Assembly: GCA_009746045.1 (NCBI GenBank) | Contig: RPFO01000299.1 | Location: 2,433,850 to 2,497,849, forward strand | Direction: 5' to 3' | Source of the DNA: Mesostigma viride | Taxonomy: Eukaryota; Streptophyta; Mesostigmatophyceae; Mesostigmatales; Mesostigmataceae | DNA: 64,000 nucleotides | Part shown: in pieces, positions 35,146-45,751 of the stretch | Layout of the letters: each line of letters starts with the position of its first letter | Numbering within the stretch: the stretch's first letter is position 1 | Notes under the pieces: generated by a model | What the model was told of the DNA's origin: nothing | Seen by the model: the letters and a program-made list of their open reading frames with translations, nothing else | Database searches by the model: none | Position numbers and translations under genes: made by a program

Positions 35146-37392
35146 GTCCTTCTCCAGGATCAGGGTCAGGGCTTACAGCCAATTGAGTATATCTCTAGGA
35201 CAATGCTCCCTGCGGAGCGTAACTGTCCTGTACACCAGCAGGAACTCTTAGCAGTGGTGTATTGTTGCCACGCGTGGCAGCACTTCCTTAAAGGTGCTCA
35301 ATTTGATGTCTGCCTGAATGAACCCTGTGAGTTAGATCCTTATAGGTTAGTCATCCAAACGGATCACCGTCCCCTTACCCATCTTCTCTCCCAACCCAAC
35401 CTTACCCCTCGGCAAGCGCGCTGGATGGAATTTTTAGCACAGTTTTCCCCTTTTAAACTTCAGTATGTTAAGGGTGTAGATAACATAGTACCAGACGCAC
35501 TCTCTCGTCGTGCAGATTACTCCTTTTTCGAGGACCTTGATGTTCTTAATACTACTCTCGTTCCTACTACTATGGGTGTAACCCCTTACGGTGAACTACC
35601 TGATGATGAATCCTATGCCTACCTCTTTCATACAGCTGTTCGCATGCCTGATCTCCTTTCTCACGTAGGACTCTCTCTCCCGTGTGAGGCCCTTCCCGTG
35701 GCCTCGGTGGGGGGGGAGGGGAAAAATAAAATTTCTATACCGCTTAGCCATATAGCGACTAGGTCAGGAAAGTCTTATGAAAACATAGTCCCTCTAGGAC
35801 CTCCCCTTCTCTTTGGCAAGGCGGTAGGAGATCTCTTTAAACCTGTTCTGGATACCTCTGTAGCGATGCCTACCTCTGATCTTGAACGTCTTATTAGTAG
35901 ATTTACGGCCACTGAGCCGGAAGCATTAGCTGCCATTGCTGCACATCCCCAACAATTAGGCAAGCACCCTTGTAAATTTGTAGGTGGGTTTTTATATGTG
36001 CAGATAGCAGATTCTCCCCCTCAATGGCGCCTGTATGTCCCTCCTATCTGTCGCTCCTCCTTGCTCTTTGAGTTGCATGACTTAGCTGCTCATCAGGGTG
36101 GTAAACGGGTACGGGACCTAGTAGCCCGCTCTTATTACTGGCCTTCCCTTTATAAGGATGTAGATGAGTATGTTAGAACTTGTCAATCTTGCCAGGAGAT
36201 GAAACCCAATAACGTAGGACAGATAGCAGAACCTAGGACCTTGCCTGACCCCATCATGCCGTGGGATTCTATCATGATGGATTTTGTAGGACCTTTTAGA
36301 AAGAATGATAGGGGCAATGCCCAGATCCTTGTGTTCATAGATCGTTTTACTCGTATGTGCCATCTCGTGCCGTGTCCTTTAGAACTCACAGCACGTGATT
36401 GCGCACGCCTATACCTCAATAATGTATACAGATATCATGGTTTGAGTAGGCAGTTCATTAGTGATAAGGATAAGTTATTTACCTCATATTTTTGGCAGCA
36501 GTTTTTCGCTGCCATCGGTACCAAGGTTACCTATGGTACTGCCTACCACTCCTCCTCCTCTCATTTAGTAGAGCGTCTTAATAGGGTAGTGGAAGAAGCG
36601 CTTAGGCACTATGTTAATGGCTCGGGAAGTGATTGGGAGGATTATTTATGTTTGGTAGAGTTCTCCCTCAACAATTGTCCCCAAGCTGCGCATGGATATA
36701 CGCCCTTCTTCCTAGACACTGGTAGACAGCCTCTTACTCCTACCTCTCTCTTAGCTAGTCCTCTACGGGACAAGGATGATGTGTCCCGAGATACTGTAGA
36801 AGGTGTACAGTCCTTACTAGATAGAATGAAAACTGCTCATGACCACGCGATCTCAGGGTACCAAAAAGCTCAGTCTAAGTACCTTGCTAGGTTGCGTGCC
36901 TCCTTAGATAGAAGAGCACCTGAGATAGAAATAGGAGATCTAGTATTAGTAGAAGGCCCCCGTGTTGGCCGTTTTGCTCATAAGTTTGAAGCAGAACTTA
37001 AGGTCAAACTTAGGCCCGCCTTCTTAGGACCCTTCCATGTTTTGTCTAGAGTAGGAAATTTCTTATATAAAGTCGATATCCCTACCTCTTGGCAGACACA
37101 TTCAAACACCTTCCATAGAAGCCAGCTGAAACTGTACCACCCTAGTACGTTCGCTGGTAGAGAGCTAGCGCCTGCCCCTTTAGAGCATAACCCTGACACT
37201 GGGGAAGTAGAAGACGAAGTAGAAAGCATCGTGGCCCATAGAGATATCAAAAAGGGCCGCGGTACCCAGCGTCAGTATAAAGTGAAGTGGATGTATGCTC
37301 GTAGTGAAGTAGATAAGGTCTGGTATACGGAGAGTGAGCTAGATGGGTGTAGTCGCCTGCTGCAGGAATATAAAACCCTGCACAAGCTCTAG
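35146..37392 (+). CDS. Ty3 pol, second part: RNase H, integrase, chromodomain
   Basis: Continuing from 33829, the RNase H region shows NCPVHQQELLAVVY and QTDHRPLTHLLSQ. The integrase zinc-binding part has HDLAAH...CQSC (HHCC). The catalytic core has MMDFVGPF (D), SDKDKLFTSYFWQ (D) and SSHLVERLNRVVEEAL (E). The C-terminal part carries GRFAHKFEAELKVKLRP and then a chromodomain near residues 675-715 of the 35203 frame (VESIVAHRDI, QYKVKWMY, VWYTESEL). Chromodomains steer integration to particular chromatin in chromoviruses. This frame is open over 729 codons from 35203 to the stop. Confidence 0.92.
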   Translation, partial: VLLQDQGQGLQPIEYISRTMLPAERNCPVHQQELLAVVYCCHAWQHFLKGAQFDVCLNEPCELDPYRLVIQTDHRPLTHLLSQPNLTPRQARWMEFLAQFSPFKLQYVKGVDNIVPDALSRRADYSFFEDLDVLNTTLVPTTMGVTPYGELPDDESYAYLFHTAVRMPDLLSHVGLSLPCEALPVASVGGEGKNKISIPLSHIATRSGKSYENIVPLGPPLLFGKAVGDLFKPVLDTSVAMPTSDLERLISRFTATEPEALAAIAAHPQQLGKHPCKFVGGFLYVQIADSPPQWRLYVPPICRSSLLFELHDLAAHQGGKRVRDLVARSYYWPSLYKDVDEYVRTCQSCQEMKPNNVGQIAEPRTLPDPIMPWDSIMMDFVGPFRKNDRGNAQILVFIDRFTRMCHLVPCPLELTARDCARLYLNNVYRYHGLSRQFISDKDKLFTSYFWQQFFAAIGTKVTYGTAYHSSSSHLVERLNRVVEEALRHYVNGSGSDWEDYLCLVEFSLNNCPQAAHGYTPFFLDTGRQPLTPTSLLASPLRDKDDVSRDTVEGVQSLLDRMKTAHDHAISGYQKAQSKYLARLRASLDRRAPEIEIGDLVLVEGPRVGRFAHKFEAELKVKLRPAFLGPFHVLSRVGNFLYKVDIPTSWQTHSNTFHRSQLKLYHPSTFAGRELAPAPLEHNPDTGEVEDEVESIVAHRDIKKGRGTQRQYKVKWMYARSEVDKVWYTESELDGCSRLLQEYKTLHKL

Positions 37393-37468
37393 TTGTAGAC
37401 CTTCTCCTTTCTTATGTTATGTCTGCTGTCGACGGGTGGTTGGTTGTCCCCTCCCCTCCGCAGCCGTC

Positions 37469-40311
37469 ATGTCAGAGCCTACCCCTCCGGCTGAAAGCCC
37501 GCTGCCGTCCCCGCCCCTACCGGACCCTGAGCTGTACTTCGAGGCCCTTCCGGGCCGCTGGGTGTCACGGTCCAGTTTTCCGGGTGGCATCGTGCAACCG
37601 GCCCTCCAGGCCCAACATGCGGGTTTAGTCAGGGCTGCTCTCTTCGGGGTCACGTGGTACGGTCCCTCCCCTGATGAACCGCACCAACTTGTTTTGCACG
37701 GGTTCGACGATGCCGGGCACTGTTTGTTAGGATGTGGCTCCCGCTGTCCAGCCTTGGGACAGATAGATGCGGTTCTCCGGTGCCCCCGGGTGTTTTCCTA
37801 CCTTTCTACCCCTGTGGGCCGCTCCTGCCTACGGGATGTGTTCCCCTGGCTGCCGGCCGAGGGTGATGCGGAAGTAGATGAGAAACCCTGCGACCTTCTA
37901 CGGGCAGTAGAGTTCATGGAGATAGCAGACCAGACAGCGGGCGTAGGATTGGGCGACCCTACTCCTACGGACGCGCCAGTAGAGGCACAGTATACTCCTG
38001 AGTACTCGGCCTCCCCTGCTGCGTCCTCCTCTTCAGTGTCGGCGCCTTCCCCCGTCCCGTCTTCACCGAGGTCGGTCCCGTGTGCATCGGTGGAGCCTAG
38101 GCCGGGCCCACTTCAAATGTTCCGAAAAGTGTGACACTTTTTGTCGTTTTTTTTTACTTTTTCGACGATCGTCACTCTGCAGAGTGATTCGTCGTGCGAA
38201 ATCGTGCGAAATTGTGCGAAATTTGCTGAAATCGTGTGAAATTTGCTGAAATCGTGCGAATTTGTGCGAAATTTGCTAAAATTGTGCGAAATTTCATGTG
38301 AAAAATGTCGACGGTAAAAAATTTTGATGTGCACAACGTGTGTGAATTCATGCGAAATTTTGTCAAACGTCACTCCCCAAAACGACCCTTGGTTGAAATC
38401 CATGCGAAATCGTGCGAAATCATGCAAAATTGTGCGAAATCGTGCGAAATCGTGCAAAATCGTGCGAAATCGTGCGAAAATGTGTGAAAATTTTGCGAAA
38501 ATCACGCGAAAATCACGCGAATTAACTCGTGCGATTTTTTTTTTTTTGCGAAAATAGCGAAAAAGTGTCACACACTTGGCTTGGACGGCGGAACATTTGA
38601 AGTGGGCCCGGCCCCTACCCCTGTGGGCTCTGGTCGTGAGCCTGATCCTCTTTCGGCGACAGTTTCTGCGATGCAGGCGCAGATCCAGTCCCTGACGGAG
38701 GCCTTCGGGGCCTTCATGGCGGCCCAGGCGCACGCTCCAGCCACGCCAGGTGGGGTGTCTGCCGCAGCGGTGCCCCCTTCCCCTTCGGTCGCCTTGACGT
38801 CTACGGGTCCGTCTGTGCCGCGCGAGCCCCCGGCGGCGGCGGTTCCCTCTGTTGCTGCGGCTCCTACGCCTTCGGCTACCTCTGCGCCTGCTACTGACGT
38901 ACCTGCGCCTCGGCGCGAGTCCGCCGTCCCAGCGGCCGCGCCCGTCGCCGCCGCGTCCGAGCCGCCCACCACGTCAGCGCCGCCCTCGCGGGGTTTCTTC
39001 AGCGACCCGGGCGGTCTTCCCAGGCTTTGGGAGGGCGGTCCTCCGCAGAGGATCCCGGTGCCTGACTGGAGCTTAGACGGTAACCAGTCGTATGCCGGAT
39101 TGCCTGTCCCCACGGGCCCTATTTTCAACATGTGGCCTGGTGGTGCTCCGCCCCCAGAGACCGGCGCGCCAGCTGCGGAGGCGGGTCCGTCGCGACCCCC
39201 TGCGGCATCGGGTCCGACGCGGCCCCCTGTTGTACCGGCGCCGTCTGCGCCTGTGCCGGTTCCTACTCCTTCGTCGGTCCCTGTCCCTTCGGCCCCGCGG
39301 TCTTTGGCTGCGGTTGTTCGGTCCAGTGGCTCTGACCCTCGCGCCACCCGCGCTGCCGATTCCCTTCGGGAGTTGTCAGAGGGCGATCGGGATCGGGCCC
39401 CTTCTGTGGTGCATGCGACTCCGGAGTCGCGCGACACGCCTGTCTTTGGGTATGGTATGTCTGCGCTCGCCTGCCGCCAGTGTGACCTGCCGCGCGCCTC
39501 CGCCGAGCTTGCCATTTCGCCCATGTCCTACGGGTTCTCCCAGGTGTGTCGGGCGCCGCGGGACCGTGGCCTACCAGTTGAGACTGATCGGCCTCCTTTC
39601 GATATGGTTATTTTAGCTGATCCGGTGTTCCAGGGTGAGACCCTGGTTCGGCGCGTCCTGTATCGCTGGGCTAGGCGCCACAATGACTTGGACACCTACG
39701 GCGGGTTCCAGTGGGCTTACCCTCCGCCTCTGGGCATTATGGCCTCAGATGCCCTTACGGTAGAGTTTCCTGCGGTGCCGGGTGCCACGTACAGCACGGT
39801 CCTTCAGCCCACCCTAGAGTGGGATGCCCGTCGTCCAGCGCCCATCCCGGGCCAGGGTCTGGACTCTCGGGGTCATCCTCCACCCCGGGCTAGCGACTAC
39901 CTCGAGACGTTCGGGTCGCGACAGTGTGCCCGTCGGTGGCGCTCCCGTGAGATTCGGCATATCCGGTTGTGGCCGTCCAACGTGGAGCCCCTGGTAGATC
40001 TGTTTTTCCCGACGGGTATGCGCCCTCGGATCCGGTACCATCGCCTGCTCCTGCGGGCTCTCTGCCTGATCGCGGTAGAGCCTTTCCTACGCCTCTTTGC
40101 CTGTGGTTTCCTGGACTGGGCCCGGGGCCAGGTCGTTCTTACACAGCATAGGTATTACTGGGCCTTCCTGGGTCTTTTTCCTGACGGCGTGTGGGCCGAT
40201 GTTTTCCTTACTGTAGATAGGCACGACAATGCTGAGGATGTGTCTCACTACCAGGCGTACCTGGATGTCCTGCTGGCCTCCCGTGGTACTTACCAGACGG
40301 ATGGCCATTAG
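37469..40311 (+). pseudogene. Extra ORF downstream of the Ty3 integrase, split by a small TIR element
   Basis: The ORF starts MSEPTPPAESP 77 bases after pol's stop and runs to 40311. The 514-bp element at 38100-38613 interrupts it. With the element and one CCTA removed, the frame reads straight through (VEP then TPVGSG), so the host ORF was single and about 770 codons long. The N-terminal 150 residues are globular and Cys-containing (RSSFPGGIVQP, CLLGCGSRCPALGQIDAVL). The middle is Pro/Ala-rich with a short helix (VSAMQAQIQSLTEAFG). The C-terminal 270 residues are again globular (RRVLYRWARRHNDLDTYGGF, YHRLLLRALCLIAVEPFL). There is no signal peptide or membrane anchor, so it is not an obvious envelope protein. 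The function is unknown. Confidence 0.7.
38100..38613. mobile_element. 514-bp TIR element (MITE-like) inside the Ty3 third ORF
   Basis: Inverted repeats of 25 bp (38100-38124 and 38589-38613) start GGCCGGGCCCACTTCAAATG. The flanks are CCTA (38096-38099 and 38614-38617), a 4-bp duplication; a 3-bp reading CTA is also possible. The interior is AT-rich and built of short 'tcgtgcgaaat' repeats. A second inverted pair, GTGTGACACTTTTT / AAAAAGTGTCACAC, lies just inside. There is no coding capacity. The superfamily is not certain. Confidence 0.85.
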
Positions 40312-40680
40312 ATAGAGGGCCTTAGGCCCGACCTGAGGGTGTTGTCCCTCCGGTATATAGAGTCGCCCTCACGTTCTGGCCAGTTGACTGGTCGTTCTTG
40401 GTCCTTGGTGCTGATTTGTTTACTTTGTGTGTCCTGCCCAGTGCCGTCCCCCCCGGCAAGGACTTCGTTCCAGGCAGTTAGGGGAACCTACCACCAGGCT
40501 TGGTGCTGGCTAACCCTACACCTCCCGGCGTGGTGGTGGAGACCGTGTGAACTATTGGTGCTTTGTATCTTGGATGGCCTGCCGATTGTGTTGGTGTGTG
40601 CTGGGTGCATTAGGTTTCCTACCCCTTTGTTTCCTCTCTGTGCGTAGGGAGAGGGCTCCCTACCTTTGTGGGGGGGGAGG
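40312..40680 (+). other. Ty3 3' untranslated region and polypurine tract
   Basis: Non-coding sequence between the extra ORF and the 3' LTR. It ends with GTGGGGGGGGAGG (40668-40680) directly against the LTR's TGTTACG, the expected plus-strand primer site. Confidence 0.85.
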
Positions 40681-41223
40681 TGTTACGTCGCGTAACAATT
40701 CGTTGTAGTTACGGACGTAAATTAGGTCTTTTGCCTCGGTTGTCCCTAGGTTTACGTGTAGTTCCTACCGGGACACTATTGTCCTCGTAACAGTACTGTG
40801 GTACATTGGGTGCCTTTGGGCGCCGCGCCGCGTACTTTATTAGTGGTCCTTATCCTTTGGTAGAATGTAGTGGACCAGCGTGTATCTGTAGGCGAGGGCC
40901 AGGTCGGCCCGAGCGTGTTGGACCGTTGGTGACCATTTATGCACGTTCTACCCCTCGTGTGTGCACTCGGCGTGTGTTAAATGAATTAACACATATAGGC
41001 TTGGGTCACGGCAGTGTAGTTGTGTTTCCTTCCTCTATTCCTGGAGTAAACGGGTTGTGTAAATGGCTTATGGCGTATTATAGTAACACTTACGTCAATG
41101 CATTGAGATCTGGATCGTCTCGTTCGTCTTTCGCTAGGGGTTTAACTAGAGGTGGCTTGACTAGTTTAGGTAGCATCAGGCCAGGTAGAGGTAGAGGTAG
41201 TGGTAGATACCCGAGGCGTAACA
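40681..41223 (+). repeat. Ty3 3' LTR (543 bp)
   Basis: A complete LTR, TGTTACG...CGTAACA, followed by the target duplication GTAGA (41224-41228). Its last part is rich in 'ggtagaggtag' repeats. An open frame crossing the LTR (40806-41231) has Arg/Gly-rich ends but no domain. Confidence 0.95.
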
Positions 41224-41228
41224 GTAGA

Positions 41229-41752
41229 TAGACACCATGCAGTACAAGATGCGGTGGCAGAACTATTGTCAAGGCTCACACGCCCGACCCGGCTGTGGGC
41301 AAGCCACCTCCCCCCAAGAGGAGGAGGCGTTTTGATGACGGAGTACGGGGTAGTTAGGATTTTTCTAGACTAGCTAGATTAGCATTAGGTTAGTCCGATT
41401 ACGCGGCTCTCTCCACTCCACCACCCATCAAGGAATATGTGCTACATGATCTCCCAACGGAGGCATGTTATAACTTTTATTATAGTTTAATTATTTATTA
41501 GTGTCATAGTGGCGGTAGCCTATGTACAGTTGTTGTTGTTGTTGTTTCCCGCGAGGCAGTCTGCAGCAGTACTGTATTCGAGTGTATGTACTGTAGTGAA
41601 ACGAGGTAGCTACAGTACTGTAGGAGCTAGTAGGTAGCTACCCTCTGGGCTCTGATTAAAGTTCAATGCCCACTGCCGATTGCCGAAGGCCACACTACAG
41701 TACTGTAGAGCACAGGCCACTACAGAGATCTGCTGCCCTTGGGCGGCGTGGG

Positions 41753-41784
<32 letters not shown>

Positions 41785-41989
41785 GTAGAGCACGTGCGTC
41801 GCTGGTGTCTCGAAGATATCTCAGTTTCAGCAGTATGTAACTGCAGTCCGCCATGCCCACCAGGCATCCAAGAGAGACGCCATCTCTGACCACGCCACTT
41901 AATTACATCTTTTCTTTTCTTACTAGAGTAACCCGCTGGCTCCGCCCAGCCCAAAACAGGGTCCCTTTTTTGGGCAGTACTTCGCCCCA
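41229..41989. other. Flanking DNA with an imperfect inverted repeat
   Basis: No gene. (GTTGTT)n followed by TCCC at 41527-41550 and its inverse GGGAAACAACAACAACAAC at 41750-41785 form the arms of an imperfect inverted repeat. 'AGTACTGTA' motifs occur between them. It could be a decayed foldback element. Confidence 0.5.
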
Positions 41990-42377
41990 CAGCCCGCTGC
42001 CCGCTGCCCGCAGCCCGCTGCCCGCTGCCCGCTGCCCGCTGCCCGCTGCCCGCTGCCCGCTGCCCGCTGCCCGCTGCCCGCTGCCCGCTGCCCGCTGCCC
42101 GCTGCCCGCTGCCCGCTGCTCGCTGCCCGCTGCCCGCTGCCCGCTGCCCGCTGCCCGCTGCCCGCTGCCCGCTGCCCGCTGCCCGCTGCCCGCTGCCCGC
42201 TGCCCGCTGCCCGCTGCCCGCTGCCCGCAGCCCGCAGCCCGCTGCCCGCTGCCCGCTGCCCGCTGCCCGCTGCCCGCTGCCCGCTGCCCGCTGCCCGCTG
42301 CCCGCTGCCCGCTGCCCGCTGCCCGCTGCCCGCTGCCCGCTGCCCGCTGCCCGCTGCCCGCTGCCCGCTGCCCGCTC
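41990..42377 (+). repeat. (CCCGCTG)n heptamer satellite
   Basis: About 54 near-perfect copies of a 7-bp unit, with rare CCCGCAG and CTCGCTG variants. The 200-300-codon frames over it (Ser/Gly/Gln/Arg or Leu/Pro/Ala/Cys) are repeat artefacts. Confidence 0.96.
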
Positions 42378-44170
42378 GCTCGCCGTACGGTGGTAAGTGA
42401 TTCCGGTTCTGAATCTGCTTCGCGCGGATTGGTGGTAAGTGATTCCGGTTCTTTTGGATTGGCGGGGTACTCCGCGATGCCTTGGATAGTGCGGGATACT
42501 CCACATTGCTAAATTAATAAATGAGCTTTTCTGGCATACCTGGGTCACCTTAACTGTTATATGGAAATAAACTAACACCCATTTCACCGGAAAATAAATG
42601 AGCTTTTGACAGATCTGAAAAGTTAGGGCCCGAAAAATACAGATGGCTAGGCGTATATGCAGATCTGTTTTTTTATTCCAGATCTGTACGTAAACTCCGA
42701 CGTAATGCCCTTACGTCTTCGAGACTCGTCCCGGGCCATGCATGCGGGCGGTGCGGCACAAATACCTGCAAATTAGCCAAAATTAGTCAGCCATGGTTTT
42801 AAAAGTAAGCTAATGGAATTTTAAGGCATGGTAAAACCAGTCCTGAAAAGCTAGCAGCCCAGTTTTATCGCGTGTAGACTGTTTGCTTTCTCGACATTTT
42901 GTTCGGACGCGAGTGCATTATCACGGGAAGCATTACGATTGGTACGTGAAGCCTCTGCTCTATGACGGGAAGGCATCTGGCGTTGCTGCAACTGGAATCA
43001 GGCCAGTGCCATGTTCGGCACCGTGCACGCGGAAATAAGGCGCCGTCACGTTAGATAGCACTGCTGAGGACGAGCTGCGCCTGCCTGCCCATAGTTACCG
43101 AGTTTTTCTCGCATCGCACTGCATTATTGCTGGCCAGACTTTGCTGCCTTTATGCCCGACAGATTGGTTCACGAACCGTTTTAATTTGCTGCGTGCGTGG
43201 CTCCTGCCCTTCCATGGCAATGTTTGCAATTTCGCACTTTTTCGTTGTGATTGTTGGCACATACTACACAGCCATGCACATGACATACTGCATGAAGGTC
43301 GCAAAGTTAGGTATAGTTTCTGCTTGTAAATCCTGACGTTATTGCTTCACACACGCTTCCTTGCAATGAAGGCCCTGGCCGAAGCTCGTTGCTTGCCAAA
43401 GCCTTCCTGTGTTGAACAGCGGTTCTCAGTGGGCACATGAAAGAGACGTTGCCAGGCATTGTAAGATTTCCAACCACACGCTTGTCCTGTAACCATGCAA
43501 TTCATTCCATTTGCGTTATGAAGCTGGCAGCTTGTGAGCCTGCAACCATTAATTGCAGTTTGGCACATGTTACAACAAGTAGGCTCCTTGAATTAAGGCT
43601 GCTTTCTCGCTTATTTTTGCTGATGCTACAGGCAACTTTGGACTTTACACGAACTTGAGTCCCAGCCGCATCCAGCCCCCCCAATCATCCATCCACTCCG
43701 TCCCTACCCACCCAATTATACCACCGTCTCCCCGCCCACTCTTGAACTAATCAGCCCAACCCCCCAGCCCAAGACACAGGCAAATGCCCATGTAGCCACC
43801 CATGTGCGCGTGCGAAGAGACACTCAACTAGCTAGGCTGCATATACGTGCCATGGGGGCATAACAGGTGCATGGGCGCAGGTGCACATGCAGGCCCGCAG
43901 GCATGCACACAAGCAGGCAGGCAGGCTGACAGATGGGTGGGCAGTAGGCGGGTGGCAGACATGCAGGCGGGCAGGCGGGAGGATGGGCAGAACGTTGGGT
44001 GGACAGGCGAGTAAGAAGGTCGTTGGGTCCAAGCAACCAGTTTATTGGTGATGGATTAATGTATGTGGCGCATGTGTGCAAGTCTGCCTGTGTTTGTGTG
44101 GGATTGTATGCATGTGCACACGTTGTGCTCGTGGGTGTGTGCACATTTGTGTGCATGTGTGTTCTGACGA

Positions 44171-44815
44171 ATTTAGATGAACGCGGAACAGTGAGTTTCT
44201 GGTCTTCCCAAGATGTGATGAATGGAGCCATGGTTTCAACCAGCGGCTTTTAACCTTTACCACAGTTGCCTCACTACCCTGTGGTCACTAGCCTGAGGCG
44301 GCAGTACCCACGGACGGTGTTGGGAAAAAGACGCTTGGCCACTGCTGTGTCCGAGCCTTTCTAGGTCTCACCATTGCTGCCAGGCCTTGCACGCCTTGGC
44401 AGGTCCGCCACTGTCAATTTCCTTGGTTGCATTAATCCAGGACGTCTGTCCTTCCATGAATGACAGTAACGCTCTGGATTTATCCGTCATGACAAGTACC
44501 CGTCCATCCCAGGCCTGCAGGACTGCCAGTCCTGAAGTCCTGTGACATTCTTGGTACCATCAACCAATATTGACCACAGTACCTCCTAGTGACAGTCGGT
44601 CCTGTGACACGTAACTTGTGATGGTTCACCCAACACTGCCACGTGCCCTGTCCCTCACGTGTCCTTAGTCCTGGTACTGCTGTAGCGTCCGGCGGCATTA
44701 CTTCGGGACTTGATAACTCTCAAGTTCCTTGTCCAAATGAGGCGTTTAGCACGGCGTTGGAAAGGCCACTTCAAGTATGATATGCTTAGCATATTGCATC
44801 ACCAATATGCTAACT
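44171..44815 (-). repeat. Element E 3' LTR (645 bp)
   Basis: Differs from 49737-50380 at only a few positions (for example one extra A near 44325, and a/t in the first 20 bases). On the minus strand a purine-rich AAAACAAGAAAGGGTTGG precedes it. Confidence 0.9.
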
Positions 44816-45751
44816 CCAACCCTTTCTTGTTTTGGAGCTGCAAGCTTCACACCATGACCAACCCATTCCTTGCTGCCTTGTGAAATGGACACCTGGTTAC
44901 CCTGGACTTATAATAAGCCTCATGAGCACCCCTTTTGCCACCTTAATGGTATCCTCTTTTAGGGATCTATGGTTCAACCCTGCCATCTGATCATTAACTT
45001 GACCTGCAGGTCATCCCCAACCCTTTCTTTTGCAACTGTACCTTGGCTTGGGCTTAAAGGAGGATATTGAATATTCCTTAGGCAACATATCCTGGATATC
45101 TGAATGAGAGGCCCTGACTACAGGAAACGTATTACAGTGAGTTCCTGGTCTTCCCAGTTATCACTGGCGCCCGTTTCATGGCGCCCGCCCCGAGCGTTCC
45201 AGGCATCATCCATCCAAATGTTCACCAATGGAAACCACTTCAACACCACTGTGCCACTGCTTGATGGGGAGCCCATGTCATCACTGGGTGTTAAAGCCCA
45301 GGAGTCATACATACCAGGCTGTGGCTCAACTAGGGAATCGAACCCTACCCCAGAACCCCAGGTTAAACTTAACCTGGTCACATGACAGACAACAAGAGAG
45401 ATTGGCATACAACATGATTATGGTTTATTATAGAATATCCACCAAAACCAATGTTGAGTGTTCCCAGTGGACCAGCCTGCACCAGCAAGGCCCAACTGTC
45501 AGGTTACAACACCATAATATCCAAGGTTGTCACTTATTCACAGCTAAAGAAAACTAAACAAGAGAGATATATACAAACAACCTGGAAGAACTCTCAACAT
45601 GGCCTGCCCTGTCATGGCCTAACTGCCCGAGGCCAAAGGCATCCCACTGTGCTAATCCTTTACAGGAAGAGCTTGCTCCTGTTGAGCCTTCTACCTGCTT
45701 GGTGACAGGTAGGCTACCTGTTGCCCTCCCCCCTGGGGACAACAGCACTGG
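44816..45751. other. Element E 3' non-coding region
   Basis: I examined both strands for RT, RNase H or envelope motifs and saw none. The open frames at 45104-45408 overlap in both directions without domains. This is where RT would lie in a Copia-type order. Confidence 0.55.

Noticed and set aside
38568-39524. 318-codon minus-strand frame
   Set aside because: Gly/Ala-rich shadow of the plus-strand extra ORF in GC-rich sequence.
41610-42587. 325-codon minus-strand and 219-codon plus-strand frames
   Set aside because: Mostly heptamer satellite translated; no domain outside the repeat.
44816-45751. Search for a reverse transcriptase in element E
   Set aside because: No xxDD core or surrounding RT motifs seen in any frame; left as absent.
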